NCBI RefSeq assembly: GCF_900105725.1
Contig: NZ_FNLM01000009.1
Span: 1 to 28,614 of the forward strand
Length of the DNA: 28,614 nucleotides
Direction of reading: 5' to 3'
Source of the DNA: Gordonia westfalica
GTDB taxonomy: Bacteria > Actinomycetota > Actinomycetes > Mycobacteriales > Mycobacteriaceae
This document shows positions 7,637 to 15,921 of this stretch, in pieces (the stretch's first letter is position 1; every line of letters begins with the position of its first letter). The notes below the pieces were generated by a model that was not told the DNA's origin, searched no databases, and saw only the letters and a program-made list of their open reading frames with translations. Both the position numbers and the translations under genes were made by a program.

Positions 7637-8388
7637 CAGATTACATCTCCACCTACCTGAGTAGACCACGATGGAGGCACAACCGCCTCCAAGCCATGGG
7701 CGTCCAGTGGACCTACCGCGCACCAGAGGTGGGTGAACTTGTAATCCGGGATGCAACCCAAACACACCCCGGCACCCTCCGCCGAATCGTCAGCGTCCGC
7801 GAAGACACACGTGACGGCCGCACCGTATGGGTAGTTGAGCACACAGCGACCGACGCAGAACCAACCACCGGCACCGACCGGAAGTCAGTCGGATTCTGGA
7901 AGGACGTCGGCTGGCCGAGGATTGCCGAGCACTACCCCATCTGCGGCACCTGCCGCGATCTGATGCCCTGCCAGCATGTGGTCATCGACACCATCGCTGA
8001 ACACAGCGGCAAGACCTTCGAGCGGTATGGCACTCCCGGCGTCTGCCCGTCCTGCCAAGAGCCCGTAACCAGGCGGCAGCGCGTAATCACATTCGAACGC
8101 AACCTGTATGGCCTCGGGACGGTGACCTTCCACCTTCGTGAGAAGTGCCGCCACGCCGCCTTCGAGTACGACCGAGAGGTACATCGAGACGACGGCGAGT
8201 TCGAGCTGACCTGCCCCGGATCTGCTCGCCGCGGTCTCGATGAGAACGGTCTGCCTGTCACCTATTGCACTGAGCCTGATTGTCGCGGCGCTGACCGGAA
8301 GCACCACGGCTACGGGTTTTGGACGGCGGGGTATCTGCCACACCCTGACGGCTACCACCGTTCTCCCGAAGGCGGGGGTGTGGCCTGA
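7633..8388 (+). CDS. orf15 putative multi-zinc-site protein, unknown function
   Basis: 251 codons, preceded by AAGGAG at good spacing and by the only sizeable gap in the operon. The N-terminal third (1-90) is a mixed alpha/beta-looking region without known motif. From about residue 100 come several metal-ligand-like groups: C104xxC107 with C113xH115, C138xxC141 with H167 and C172xH174, and C194, C212, C217. The CPSC ... FHLREKCRH arrangement looks like a zinc ribbon. I do not recognise the family. Five G near the end give a stop that overlaps the orf16 ATG (TGATG); copies with four G run on in a wrong frame to 333 codons. Confidence 0.85.
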   Translation: MTDYISTYLSRPRWRHNRLQAMGVQWTYRAPEVGELVIRDATQTHPGTLRRIVSVREDTRDGRTVWVVEHTATDAEPTTGTDRKSVGFWKDVGWPRIAEHYPICGTCRDLMPCQHVVIDTIAEHSGKTFERYGTPGVCPSCQEPVTRRQRVITFERNLYGLGTVTFHLREKCRHAAFEYDREVHRDDGEFELTCPGSARRGLDENGLPVTYCTEPDCRGADRKHHGYGFWTAGYLPHPDGYHRSPEGGGVA

Positions 8389-8681
8389 TGTCTGTTCCTT
8401 CTCTGGAATCCCTACTAGCCGAGTACATCGCAACCCAGGCACCGGTCTCCGTGGAGCAGGCAATGCCTCAGGCCGAGGACATGGCGAAGCTGATCCGGGC
8501 GCACGGCCTAGACCGCACCTCCGGACTGAACGCCGCCGCCGACGTGGTGCACGCCGAAGCCCGCTACCAGTGGGAAATGGACGCCCGCCATGCAGTGTGC
8601 GCACAGGTTGTCGCCCAGCGGATGGGTGTGGTTGAACGCACGATCCGGTCGTTCGCTGATGGGGCGGAGGACCAACAGTGA
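8388..8681 (+). CDS. orf16 hypothetical protein
   Basis: 97 codons, ATG overlapping the orf15 stop by one base. Mostly alpha-helical and alanine-rich, with no cysteine pattern or known motif (VVHAEARYQWEMDARHAV, then VAQRMGVVERTIRSFADGAE). Identical in all four copies, GTGA overlap with orf17. Family not recognised. Confidence 0.82.
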   Translation: MSVPSLESLLAEYIATQAPVSVEQAMPQAEDMAKLIRAHGLDRTSGLNAAADVVHAEARYQWEMDARHAVCAQVVAQRMGVVERTIRSFADGAEDQQ

Positions 8682-8881
8682 GCCTCGAAGGATCGTTCTG
8701 GACCCACAAAAAGACCGGCATCCCCTACGAGGTGGTTGCTGACTCCGACGCCAGCGGCCTCGGCAACCGCGGTATCCGTATGCGCAACTGCCACACCGGC
8801 CGCGAACACTGGGCCACTCCCGAAGGGTTGGGTCGCAAGTACCGGCATGACTACACCCCACCACGAGGGGAGGTGCGGTAG
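8678..8881 (+). CDS. orf17 hypothetical small basic protein
   Basis: 67 codons, GTG start overlapping the orf16 stop, GGAGG eight bases upstream. It opens SLEGSFWTHKKTG and contains RGIRMRNCHTGREHW. Basic, no transmembrane segment, one cysteine. Its position directly before the replication initiator and its basic charge would fit a nucleic-acid-binding accessory protein, but nothing in the sequence proves this. Confidence 0.8.
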   Translation: MSLEGSFWTHKKTGIPYEVVADSDASGLGNRGIRMRNCHTGREHWATPEGLGRKYRHDYTPPRGEVR

Positions 8882-9750
8882 GTGCCACGAATTAGAACGA
8901 TCAAACCCGACTTCTGGGACTCGGCTGACACCGCCGGCGCAGACCTGCGCACCCGCCTGCTGTTCATCGCAATGTGGAACTGGGCCGACGACTACGGCAT
9001 CGGAGATGCCACTCCGGTTCGGGTCATCGGGTTCGCCTTTCCTAACGATGAAATACCGGTGTCGGATTATCCGCGACTTCTCTCGGACGTTTCGGACCAC
9101 TTCGGCGTCGTGTACTTCCGGCACGAAGGACGCCCCTTCTACGCCATCCCGTCGTGGTCCAAGCATCAGCGGACCGAGAAAAGAGCTAAGCCACGCGAAG
9201 GGCTGGTCGAAGCAGCCGAGCGGGCCGTCGCGAACTCCAAAGGTGCAGGTCAAGGCGTAGATGCGGAATCTCCGAGCGACAGTGACGGAATCTCCGACGA
9301 AAGTGTCGGACGTTTCGGCGCCGGAAGTAGGAAAGGGAACGGGGGAAAGGGAACGGGGGAAGAGTGTGTGCCCCTCCCGGACGAACCGCCGATCGACGAC
9401 TACGTGCCCAGCGAGATCGAAACGAGCACACGCACAACCCCGCCAAAGGCTCATCGACAGAACTGACCTTCATCCGCACTCACGTCGGCCAAAGATTCCC
9501 CGCCAAAGTCGAACAAGCACTCGTCAACGAGATCCGCAAACTCCGCCACTACGACCGCCCCGTCATCGAGGAAGCACTTCGAAGATGGGCCAACCGTGAC
9601 GGACACCCCGGACTCCTCCCGCACCTCGTCTCCGACGTCCTGAAGAACAACGGCAGAACCGCCGAACCCACCAAGACCGACATCTGGGAAACCAGCGTCA
9701 TCCAACCCGCCCAAGCCGCAGCCACCGAAGCACAGAGGAAACTCTCATGA
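8882..9750 (+). CDS. orf18 replication initiator, copy B (frameshifted)
   Basis: Copy of the gene described at 12235-13104. One C is missing at about 9442 (four instead of the five in A, C and D), so the open frame ends at 9466 although the 3' half is present in another frame up to the stop at 9748-9750. Confidence 0.88.
9264..9359 (+). repeat. Candidate origin: direct repeats and G-run array inside orf18
   Basis: Two perfect 12-bp repeats (CGGAATCTCCGA) at 9264-9275 and 9286-9297 have a 22-bp period. A 13-mer TCGGACGTTTCGG at 9306-9318 repeats one at 9083-9095. Then at 9335-9359 five G-runs (3, 5, 3, 5 and part) are separated by 3-nt spacers, a canonical G-quadruplex pattern built from a 14-bp tandem repeat. 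All lie in the stretch coding for the low-complexity linker between the two domains of the initiator, as the lambda ori iterons do in gene O. The function is inferred. Confidence 0.45.
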
Positions 9751-10133
9751 ACCGAATCGACCTCACACCGCAGAACGTGGCAGACGCCGGCCAAGTACTC
9801 AAGCACACCGCGTTTGTCCACCGCCGCACCGCGATCCGCCCGAAGTCCGAGAAGGAAGCCCAGGAGATCGCGATCGTGTGGGCTCGCATGTTCGCCCGCT
9901 ACAAACTCGACCTACCTGAGCTACTGGAGGCTGTGGAGCGCCGCGCCATCAAACATCAAGACGCCCCGGAGCCGGGTGAGATCGTGCAGTGGGCGCGAGA
10001 GGTTCGCCAGGAGTGGTCATCTCGGGCGCAGGCCGATCCGGAACAGCGCGCTCTGCATGAGGCGAAGATCGACCGGAAGATCGCGAACTTCGCGGGCAAC
10101 TTCGGTATCCAGATCGACGGGCGGCCAGCATGA
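9747..10133 (+). CDS. orf19 possible helicase-loader-like protein
   Basis: 128 codons, ATG overlapping the orf18 stop (ATGA), with AGAGGAA upstream; intact in B and C. All-helical, with WARMFARYKLDLPELLEAVERRA (about 45-67) followed by APEPGEIVQWAREVR (73-87). The pattern of a Trp-containing helix, then a helix with A-x3-Y-like spacing, then a P-GEI turn resembles small phage helicase loaders such as SPP1 G39P. Its place right behind the initiator supports a loader role. This is inference; no ATPase motif is present, so it is not a DnaC-type loader. Confidence 0.8.
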   Translation: MNRIDLTPQNVADAGQVLKHTAFVHRRTAIRPKSEKEAQEIAIVWARMFARYKLDLPELLEAVERRAIKHQDAPEPGEIVQWAREVRQEWSSRAQADPEQRALHEAKIDRKIANFAGNFGIQIDGRPA

Positions 10134-10504
10134 GCGTCATTGTCGAGTTGCCCTACGCACGTCCACCCCTCACTGAGAATCAGCGCATGCATTGGCGGAA
10201 GAAGGCGGCTGTGGTGGCCTCTGTGCGTCAAGCGGTGTACGTCCTAGCCCGGAATGCGCGCGTGCCGCAAAACTGCGCCCACGTGGACGTCAGCCTCCAC
10301 TACACGCCACGTGATGTTCGCCGCCGCGACGCCGACAACCTTGTCCCCACATTGAAAGCCGCCTGCGACGGATTGGTGGACGCCGGCCTGGTTGCTGATG
10401 ACACACCGGATCTGATGACCAAGCAGATGCCGACCATCCATCCCGCCGAGAAGGGGGAGCGGGGCCGGTTGTGGCTCGAACTACACATCGAGGAGGCGCA
10501 GTGA
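10130..10504 (+). CDS. orf20 RusA-family Holliday junction resolvase
   Basis: 124 codons, intact only in this copy; ATG overlaps the orf19 stop. RusA is a dimeric metal-dependent endonuclease that cuts four-way DNA junctions. The fold signature is clear: start VELPYARPPLTENQRMHWRK, then RRRDADNLVPTLKAACDGL with the acidic pair D67 and D69, N70, lysine K76, and LVDAGLVADDTP with D90/D91, corresponding to the catalytic D70, D72, K76 and D91 of the E. coli protein. Length fits the family (about 120). It sits in the replication module, consistent with resolving replication or recombination intermediates. Confidence 0.92.
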   Translation: MSVIVELPYARPPLTENQRMHWRKKAAVVASVRQAVYVLARNARVPQNCAHVDVSLHYTPRDVRRRDADNLVPTLKAACDGLVDAGLVADDTPDLMTKQMPTIHPAEKGERGRLWLELHIEEAQ

Positions 10505-10614
10505 CCGACCAGCTTGCTCTCTCCCTCACCCCACCCGCCTGGTGCTTCGTGTGCCAACGCGACTGTCCTCCACCCGTCTCGTGTGGACCCGAATGCCAAG
10601 AGGAGGAGTCGTGA
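10501..10614 (+). CDS. orf21 very small Cys-rich protein, putative zinc-binding
   Basis: 37 codons, GTG start overlapping the orf20 stop, with a strong GAGGAGG upstream. After MTDQLALSLTPPAW comes CFVCQRDCPPPVSCGPEC: five cysteines (15, 18, 22, 28, 32), enough for one zinc site, then an acidic tail EEES. Stop overlaps the next GTG. Intact in B and C, which supports it being real despite the size. Function unknown. Confidence 0.72.
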   Translation: MTDQLALSLTPPAWCFVCQRDCPPPVSCGPECQEEES

Positions 10615-10832
10615 GCCGCCCCGTGCAGTCGATGGTGAATGTGGATGCCCGCAACTACCCGGCCCACACTGCGGCGGTGCGGTCCCGGTTGGCCGGCACC
10701 AACCACGCAGGCCAAATCGCAGCCGAATGCCCCTGCGGCAGCACCTTCGATGTCGGCTACGAACGCTTCCACACCCCCGCATTCCAAGCCCACCCCTACT
10801 GCCACCCCTGCACGATCAAGGAGACCCCATGA
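10611..10832 (+). CDS. orf22 small zinc-ribbon-like protein
   Basis: 73 codons, GTG start in GTGA overlap with orf21 and AGGAGG upstream. C40-P-C42 and C64-H-P-C67 form a CxC ... CxxC ribbon around a Phe/Tyr-rich segment (TFDVGYERFHTPAFQAHPY). Stop overlaps the orf23 ATG. Intact only here; C and D have several short C/G runs in this gene. Likely structural zinc; role unknown. Confidence 0.78.
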   Translation: MSRPVQSMVNVDARNYPAHTAAVRSRLAGTNHAGQIAAECPCGSTFDVGYERFHTPAFQAHPYCHPCTIKETP

Positions 10833-10980
10833 GCCGCTACGAGTACCGCGTCGTTCCCCGTGACGGCCTGAACGGGTTGCAGCTGTGGGAGCTTCAACGC
10901 CGCCTTATCTGGCGTGACGGAAGCCGATACACCTGGAATGAGTGGATGGTGTTCCGGGACTACACCGGCACTGATGAATG
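10829..10980 (+). CDS. orf23 small protein, copy B (3' truncated at J2)
   Basis: 5' part of the gene reconstructed at 27857-28039: reads MSRYEYRVVPRDGLNGLQL ... FRDYTGTDEC in one clean frame and then enters the fold-back. It is the best copy of the N-terminal part. Confidence 0.7.
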
Positions 10981-11072
10981 TCCGATTGCGTGGGAAGGGG
11001 TGATGGCGGCGGGGGGGGGGTGGGTCGCGCGGGCAGCGGGCATTCATCAGTCCGGTGGTATCGGCTTCCGTA
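10981..11072. other. Fold-back junction J2 (garbled turn)
   Basis: B agrees with D to about 10980 and loosely to about 11000, then becomes G-rich (nine G in a row at about 11010-11020). The returning strand is recognisable from about 11039 as a degraded complement of GATGAATG, then skips about 45 nt (complement of D about 27946-27990) and becomes clean at about 11070. Confidence 0.85.
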
Positions 11073-11160
11073 CGCCAGCAGATAAGGCGGCGTTGAAGCT
11101 CCCACAGCTGCAACCCGTTCAGGCCGTCACGGGAACGACGCGGTACTCGTAGCGGCTCAT
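11073..11160 (-). CDS. orf23 small protein, copy C (truncated at J2)
   Basis: First codons of orf23 (described at 27857-28039), ATG complement of 11158-11160; the rest is lost in the fold-back. A G/C run near the start differs from B. Confidence 0.6.
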
Positions 11161-11375
11161 GGGTCTCCTTGATCGTGCAGGGTGGCAGTAGGGTGGGCTT
11201 GGAATGCGGGGGTGTGGAAGCGTTCGTAGCCGACATCGAAGGTGCTGCCGCAGGGGCATTCGGCTGCGATTTGGCCTGCGTGGTTGGTGCCGGCCAACCG
11301 GGACCGCACCGCCGCAGTGTGGGCCGGGTAGTTGCGGGCATCCACATTCACCATCGACTGCACGGGGCGGCTCAC
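11157..11375 (-). CDS. orf22 zinc-ribbon-like protein, copy C (frameshifted)
   Basis: Copy of 10611-10832, three bases shorter through short C runs at its distal end, so the reading frame is broken near the second CxxC. Confidence 0.65.
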   Translation of the reverse strand: MSRPVQSMVNVDARNYPAHTAAVRSRLAGTNHAGQIAAECPCGSTFDVGYERFHTPAFQAHPTATLHDQGDP

Positions 11376-11485
11376 GACTCCTCCTCTTGGCATTCGGGTC
11401 CACACGAGACGGGTGGAGGACAGTCGCGTTGGCACACGAAGCACCAGGCGGGTGGGGTGAGGGAGAGAGCAAGCTGGTCGGTCAC
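11372..11485 (-). CDS. orf21 very small Cys-rich protein, copy C
   Basis: Intact 37-codon copy of 10501-10614. Confidence 0.68.
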   Translation of the reverse strand: MTDQLALSLTPPAWCFVCQRDCPPPVSCGPECQEEES

Positions 11486-11855
11486 TGCGCCTCCTCGATG
11501 TGTAGTTCGAGCCACAACCGGCCCCGCTCCCCTTCTCGGCGGGATGGATGGTCGGCATCTGCTTGGTCATCAGATCCGGTGTGTCATCAGCAACCAGGCC
11601 GGCGTCCACCAATCCGTCGCAGGCGGCTTTCAATGTGGGGACAAGGTTGTCGGCGTCGCGGCGGCGAACATCACGTGGCGTGTAGTGGAGGCTGACGTCC
11701 ACGTGGGCGCAGTTTTGCGGCACGCGCGCATTCCGGGCTAGGACGTACACCGCTTGACGCACAGAGGCCACCACAGCCGCCTTCTTCCGCCAATGCATGC
11801 GCTGATTCTCAGTGAGGGGTGGACGTGCGTAGGGCAACTCGACAATGACGCTCAT
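11482..11855 (-). CDS. orf20 RusA-family resolvase, copy C (frameshifted)
   Basis: Copy of 10130-10504. One base is missing at about 11533-11536 (four C where B has five G), which replaces the last 16 residues and lets the frame run on to 11157. The catalytic part is intact. Confidence 0.88.
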
Positions 11856-12238
11856 GCTGGCCGCCCGTCGATCTGGATACCGAAGTTGCCCGCGAAGTTC
11901 GCGATCTTCCGGTCGATCTTCGCCTCATGCAGAGCGCGCTGTTCCGGATCGGCCTGCGCCCGAGATGACCACTCCTGGCGAACCTCTCGCGCCCACTGCA
12001 CGATCTCACCCGGCTCCGGGGCGTCTTGATGTTTGATGGCGCGGCGCTCCACAGCCTCCAGTAGCTCAGGTAGGTCGAGTTTGTAGCGGGCGAACATGCG
12101 AGCCCACACGATCGCGATCTCCTGGGCTTCCTTCTCGGACTTCGGGCGGATCGCGGTGCGGCGGTGGACAAACGCGGTGTGCTTGAGTACTTGGCCGGCG
12201 TCTGCCACGTTCTGCGGTGTGAGGTCGATTCGGTTCAT
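11852..12238 (-). CDS. orf19 possible helicase-loader-like protein, copy C
   Basis: Intact 128-codon copy of 9747-10133. Confidence 0.8.
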   Translation of the reverse strand: MNRIDLTPQNVADAGQVLKHTAFVHRRTAIRPKSEKEAQEIAIVWARMFARYKLDLPELLEAVERRAIKHQDAPEPGEIVQWAREVRQEWSSRAQADPEQRALHEAKIDRKIANFAGNFGIQIDGRPA

Positions 12239-13104
12239 GAGAGTTTCCTCTGTGCTTCGGTGGCTGCGGCTTGGGCGGGTTGGATGACGCTGGTTTCCCA
12301 GATGTCGGTCTTGGTGGGTTCGGCGGTTCTGCCGTTGTTCTTCAGGACGTCGGAGACGAGGTGCGGGAGGAGTCCGGGGTGTCCGTCACGGTTGGCCCAT
12401 CTTCGAAGTGCTTCCTCGATGACGGGGCGGTCGTAGTGGCGGAGTTTGCGGATCTCGTTGACGAGTGCTTGTTCGACTTTGGCGGGGAATCTTTGGCCGA
12501 CGTGAGTGCGGATGAAGGTCAGTTCTGTCGATGAGCCTTTGGCGGGGGTTGTGCGTGTGCTCGTTTCGATCTCGCTGGGCACGTAGTCGTCGATCGGCGG
12601 TTCGTCCGGGAGGGGCACACACTCTTCCCCCGTTCCCTTTCCCCCGTTCCCTTTCCTACTTCCGGCGCCGAAACGTCCGACACTTTCGTCGGAGATTCCG
12701 TCACTGTCGCTCGGAGATTCCGCATCTACGCCTTGACCTGCACCTTTGGAGTTCGCGACGGCCCGCTCGGCTGCTTCGACCAGCCCTTCGCGTGGCTTAG
12801 CTCTTTTCTCGGTCCGCTGATGCTTGGACCACGACGGGATGGCGTAGAAGGGGCGTCCTTCGTGCCGGAAGTACACGACGCCGAAGTGGTCCGAAACGTC
12901 CGAGAGAAGTCGCGGATAATCCGACACCGGTATTTCATCGTTAGGAAAGGCGAACCCGATGACCCGAACCGGAGTGGCATCTCCGATGCCGTAGTCGTCG
13001 GCCCAGTTCCACATTGCGATGAACAGCAGGCGGGTGCGCAGGTCTGCGCCGGCGGTGTCAGCCGAGTCCCAGAAGTCGGGTTTGATCGTTCTAATTCGTG
13101 GCAC
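12235..13104 (-). CDS. orf18 phage replication initiator (replisome organiser type)
   Basis: 289 codons; the only copy open from end to end. GTG start right after the orf17 stop, behind GGGGAGG. The N-terminus PRIRTIKPDFWDS, followed by RTRLLFIAMWNWADDYG (about 23-39) and W92SKHQRTEKRAKP, is the winged-helix DNA-binding domain of actinophage/Gram-positive phage replisome organisers, which bind origin DNA and recruit the helicase. A low-complexity Ser/Gly/Asp linker spans about 118-195. The C-terminal helical domain (FIRTHVGQRFPAKVEQALVNEI to about 255) probably contacts the loader. Its DNA also holds the repeat array at 12627-12722. ATGA overlap with orf19. Confidence 0.9.
   Translation of the reverse strand: MPRIRTIKPDFWDSADTAGADLRTRLLFIAMWNWADDYGIGDATPVRVIGFAFPNDEIPVSDYPRLLSDVSDHFGVVYFRHEGRPFYAIPSWSKHQRTEKRAKPREGLVEAAERAVANSKGAGQGVDAESPSDSDGISDESVGRFGAGSRKGNGGKGTGEECVPLPDEPPIDDYVPSEIETSTRTTPAKGSSTELTFIRTHVGQRFPAKVEQALVNEIRKLRHYDRPVIEEALRRWANRDGHPGLLPHLVSDVLKNNGRTAEPTKTDIWETSVIQPAQAAATEAQRKLS
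12627..12722 (-). repeat. Candidate origin repeats in orf18, copy C
   Basis: Repeats at 12711-12722 and 12689-12700 and the C-run array at 12627-12651; described at 9264-9359. Here the runs are full length. Confidence 0.45.
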
Positions 13105-13308
13105 CTACCGCACCTCCCCTCGTGGTGGGGTGTAGTCATGCCGGTACTTGCGACCCAACCCTTCGGGAGTGGCCCAGTGTTCGCGGCCGGTGTGGCAGTT
13201 GCGCATACGGATACCGCGGTTGCCGAGGCCGCTGGCGTCGGAGTCAGCAACCACCTCGTAGGGGATGCCGGTCTTTTTGTGGGTCCAGAACGATCCTTCG
13301 AGGCTCAC
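13105..13308 (-). CDS. orf17 hypothetical protein, copy C
   Basis: Intact copy of 8678-8881. Confidence 0.8.
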   Translation of the reverse strand: MSLEGSFWTHKKTGIPYEVVADSDASGLGNRGIRMRNCHTGREHWATPEGLGRKYRHDYTPPRGEVR

Positions 13309-13598
13309 TGTTGGTCCTCCGCCCCATCAGCGAACGACCGGATCGTGCGTTCAACCACACCCATCCGCTGGGCGACAACCTGTGCGCACACTGCATGGCG
13401 GGCGTCCATTTCCCACTGGTAGCGGGCTTCGGCGTGCACCACGTCGGCGGCGGCGTTCAGTCCGGAGGTGCGGTCTAGGCCGTGCGCCCGGATCAGCTTC
13501 GCCATGTCCTCGGCCTGAGGCATTGCCTGCTCCACGGAGACCGGTGCCTGGGTTGCGATGTACTCGGCTAGTAGGGATTCCAGAGAAGGAACAGACAT
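13305..13598 (-). CDS. orf16 hypothetical protein, copy C
   Basis: Intact copy of 8388-8681. The longer open frame back to 13745 is produced by the short C run at the orf15/orf16 border and is spurious. Confidence 0.8.
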   Translation of the reverse strand: MSVPSLESLLAEYIATQAPVSVEQAMPQAEDMAKLIRAHGLDRTSGLNAAADVVHAEARYQWEMDARHAVCAQVVAQRMGVVERTIRSFADGAEDQQ

Positions 13599-14352
13599 CA
13601 GGCCACACCCCGCCTTCGGGAGAACGGTGGTAGCCGTCAGGGTGTGGCAGATACCCCGCCGTCCAAAACCCGTAGCCGTGGTGCTTCCGGTCAGCGCCGC
13701 GACAATCAGGCTCAGTGCAATAGGTGACAGGCAGACCGTTCTCATCGAGACCGCGGCGAGCAGATCCGGGGCAGGTCAGCTCGAACTCGCCGTCGTCTCG
13801 ATGTACCTCTCGGTCGTACTCGAAGGCGGCGTGGCGGCACTTCTCACGAAGGTGGAAGGTCACCGTCCCGAGGCCATACAGGTTGCGTTCGAATGTGATT
13901 ACGCGCTGCCGCCTGGTTACGGGCTCTTGGCAGGACGGGCAGACGCCGGGAGTGCCATACCGCTCGAAGGTCTTGCCGCTGTGTTCAGCGATGGTGTCGA
14001 TGACCACATGCTGGCAGGGCATCAGATCGCGGCAGGTGCCGCAGATGGGGTAGTGCTCGGCAATCCTCGGCCAGCCGACGTCCTTCCAGAATCCGACTGA
14101 CTTCCGGTCGGTGCCGGTGGTTGGTTCTGCGTCGGTCGCTGTGTGCTCAACTACCCATACGGTGCGGCCGTCACGTGTGTCTTCGCGGACGCTGACGATT
14201 CGGCGGAGGGTGCCGGGGTGTGTTTGGGTTGCATCCCGGATTACAAGTTCACCCACCTCTGGTGCGCGGTAGGTCCACTGGACGCCCATGGCTTGGAGGC
14301 GGTTGTGCCTCCATCGTGGTCTACTCAGGTAGGTGGAGATGTAATCTGTCAT
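13598..14352 (-). CDS. orf15 zinc-binding hypothetical protein, copy C (frameshifted at end)
   Basis: Copy of 7633-8388 with four C near 13609 instead of five, which removes the normal stop and creates a false 333-codon frame into the antisense-like frame of orf16. Confidence 0.83.
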
Positions 14353-14379
14353 TGGCTGAACTCCTTCGCAGTTCGGTCA

Positions 14380-14410
14380 GTGGCCGGGGTGTTCACAGCA
14401 CCCTGGCCAC
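14380..14410 (-). promoter_or_regulatory. Hairpin upstream of orf15, copy C
   Basis: Same structure as described at 24614-24644. Confidence 0.4.
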
Positions 14411-14413
14411 CCC

Positions 14414-14551
14414 TCATTCTACCCCGATGGTGGGGTTTTCCCGTTGTGCCACAGCAGGATTCGCGCCTTCGGGTAGCAGGGGTGGGAGTATCCGGAGTCG
14501 GGGTAGTAGCCAGTCGATGACGGCTTCGAGGGGGTTGCAGCGGCAGGTCAC
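14414..14551 (-). CDS. orf14 small ORF, copy C (45-codon form)
   Basis: As in A: five-base run at codon 7, stop at 14414-14416. Alternative frame discussed at 24474-24605. Confidence 0.35.
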   Translation of the reverse strand: MTCRCNPLEAVIDWLLPRLRILPPLLPEGANPAVAQRENPTIGVE

Positions 14552-14795
14552 AACTCACCCCGACGGTGTCTTGGCGAGCGTCATTCGCTGTATTCAGCGC
14601 GACAAAGAGTCGGTCCCAGGTTGCTACCGAGGCACCGGCGCGTCCGTTGATGACCTGCGACAGGTGCTTTTCGCTGACGCCGGCGCGACGCGCGAGATCG
14701 CCCTGCGAGACTCCGGTCTCGGCAAGTCGGGTCCTCAGTGCGACGGCGAGGTTGTCGGCGAGCGATCCTGCACGCCACTCCGGAATGTCGCTCAC
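14548..14795 (-). CDS. orf13 XRE-family HTH protein, copy C (frameshifted at end)
   Basis: Copy of 7188-7436; one C missing near 14560 changes only the last few residues and fuses the frame to orf14 (false 148 codons). The HTH is intact. Confidence 0.85.
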
Positions 14796-15199
14796 GACTC
14801 ACCCCCGACGATGCGGGCGAGCGGCTTCCATATCTCATAGACCGGTTCGTCGTGGTGGTGTTCCGTCCACGACCACTCGGCGATTAGCTCCCGTACCCGT
14901 TGGATGGTGGCGTCTCGGTTGGCGATGCGGGACTGTAGTTGTCCGTGCCGGTATGCGGCAGCATCGAGGTCCGCCTTCGCCTGGTCGAGTTCGGCGAGCA
15001 GAGCGGGCACCAACTCGGGTGTAGCGGCAATGAACTCGGCGTCGGCGGAGGACGTGATCAGCCCTGCAACTCGCGGACCCCATACGCTCCCGGCGAAGAC
15101 GCCGACAGACTCGCGTGTGGTGCCATCCCAGGGTTCTGCTTCCCACGGCCCGGGTGTGATGCCTTCGAGCAGCTTCCTTGCTTCCTCTGCGGCGCTCAT
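14792..15199 (-). CDS. orf12 Ea22-like protein, copy C
   Basis: Intact copy of 6784-7191. Confidence 0.85.
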   Translation of the reverse strand: MSAAEEARKLLEGITPGPWEAEPWDGTTRESVGVFAGSVWGPRVAGLITSSADAEFIAATPELVPALLAELDQAKADLDAAAYRHGQLQSRIANRDATIQRVRELIAEWSWTEHHHDEPVYEIWKPLARIVGGES

Positions 15200-15921
15200 C
15201 GGTCACCCCGCAGAAGCCCAGCGATATGGGCGGCAATCTCGCGACACTGCCGCCCCGGCGCAAACCCTTCGCGGCCTTCATCCCACTTCCGATAGGCCAT
15301 ATCCATTTCGGCGGCGTCACTTTCTCGGGTGCGCGCTGAGTCGTGGGTGCCGATTGGGCCGGGGTATAGGCGTCGGTACAGCTCGCGGGCGATCCTCTCC
15401 ACCACATCGTCTGCGGTGGCCTCAGATTCGAGACGACGGGCAGCATTGCGGAGTTCGTCGGCGTTGAACGGGCCGAGAGCCGCTTCAGCACGGAATTTGA
15501 CTCCCAACTTGAGTGCCCGGTCGATCAGGATGTTCGCCGCGAATCTCAGGTGCTCGGGGTTGCCGGCGTCCGGTGCGGGGAGGTCGCGGGCTTTCTCTGC
15601 TTCCGCCCGCCAGTGATCCCGATCAGCAGCGACAGTGGTGATACGCGCGTCGATCTGGTCGGACCACGACCCCGCTCCCGCGCGTAGGTGGCGGTAGATT
15701 TCAGGGTGGCGCAGTATCCGCAGGTAGGTGTCGGCTTGCTGTCTCAGTGGCGACATAGGACGCAGCTGGTCTTCGAGTTCGGCGATGCGTGCCTCCGCCT
15801 TCTCCAGGAGTCGCCGGTCCACCAGATACGTCGGACGCCCATACCCATCACGGGTCACATAGCTGTTGCCGCCGTGGATGATCGGGGGATCACCAACAGG
15901 ACCGAAACCGATGTCAGACAT
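15196..15921 (-). CDS. orf11 coiled-coil protein, copy C
   Basis: Intact 241-codon copy of 6062-6787. The 40-bp repeat shared with orf7 is at 15396-15435. Confidence 0.85.
   Translation of the reverse strand: MSDIGFGPVGDPPIIHGGNSYVTRDGYGRPTYLVDRRLLEKAEARIAELEDQLRPMSPLRQQADTYLRILRHPEIYRHLRAGAGSWSDQIDARITTVAADRDHWRAEAEKARDLPAPDAGNPEHLRFAANILIDRALKLGVKFRAEAALGPFNADELRNAARRLESEATADDVVERIARELYRRLYPGPIGTHDSARTRESDAAEMDMAYRKWDEGREGFAPGRQCREIAAHIAGLLRGDR

Larger units (their letters stand above)
4869..10980 (+). repeat. Segment B: copy of the phage unit
   Basis: Same orientation as D, offset by about 17040 nt. It contains orf7 (5' truncated) to orf23 (3' truncated) and is the copy with most genes intact, so many full descriptions are placed here. 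Confidence 0.97.

Noticed and set aside
1..9600. A composite transposon with long terminal inverted repeats (A and B arms).
   Set aside because: No transposase, no target-site duplications, and the repeats include the whole content with no unique core.
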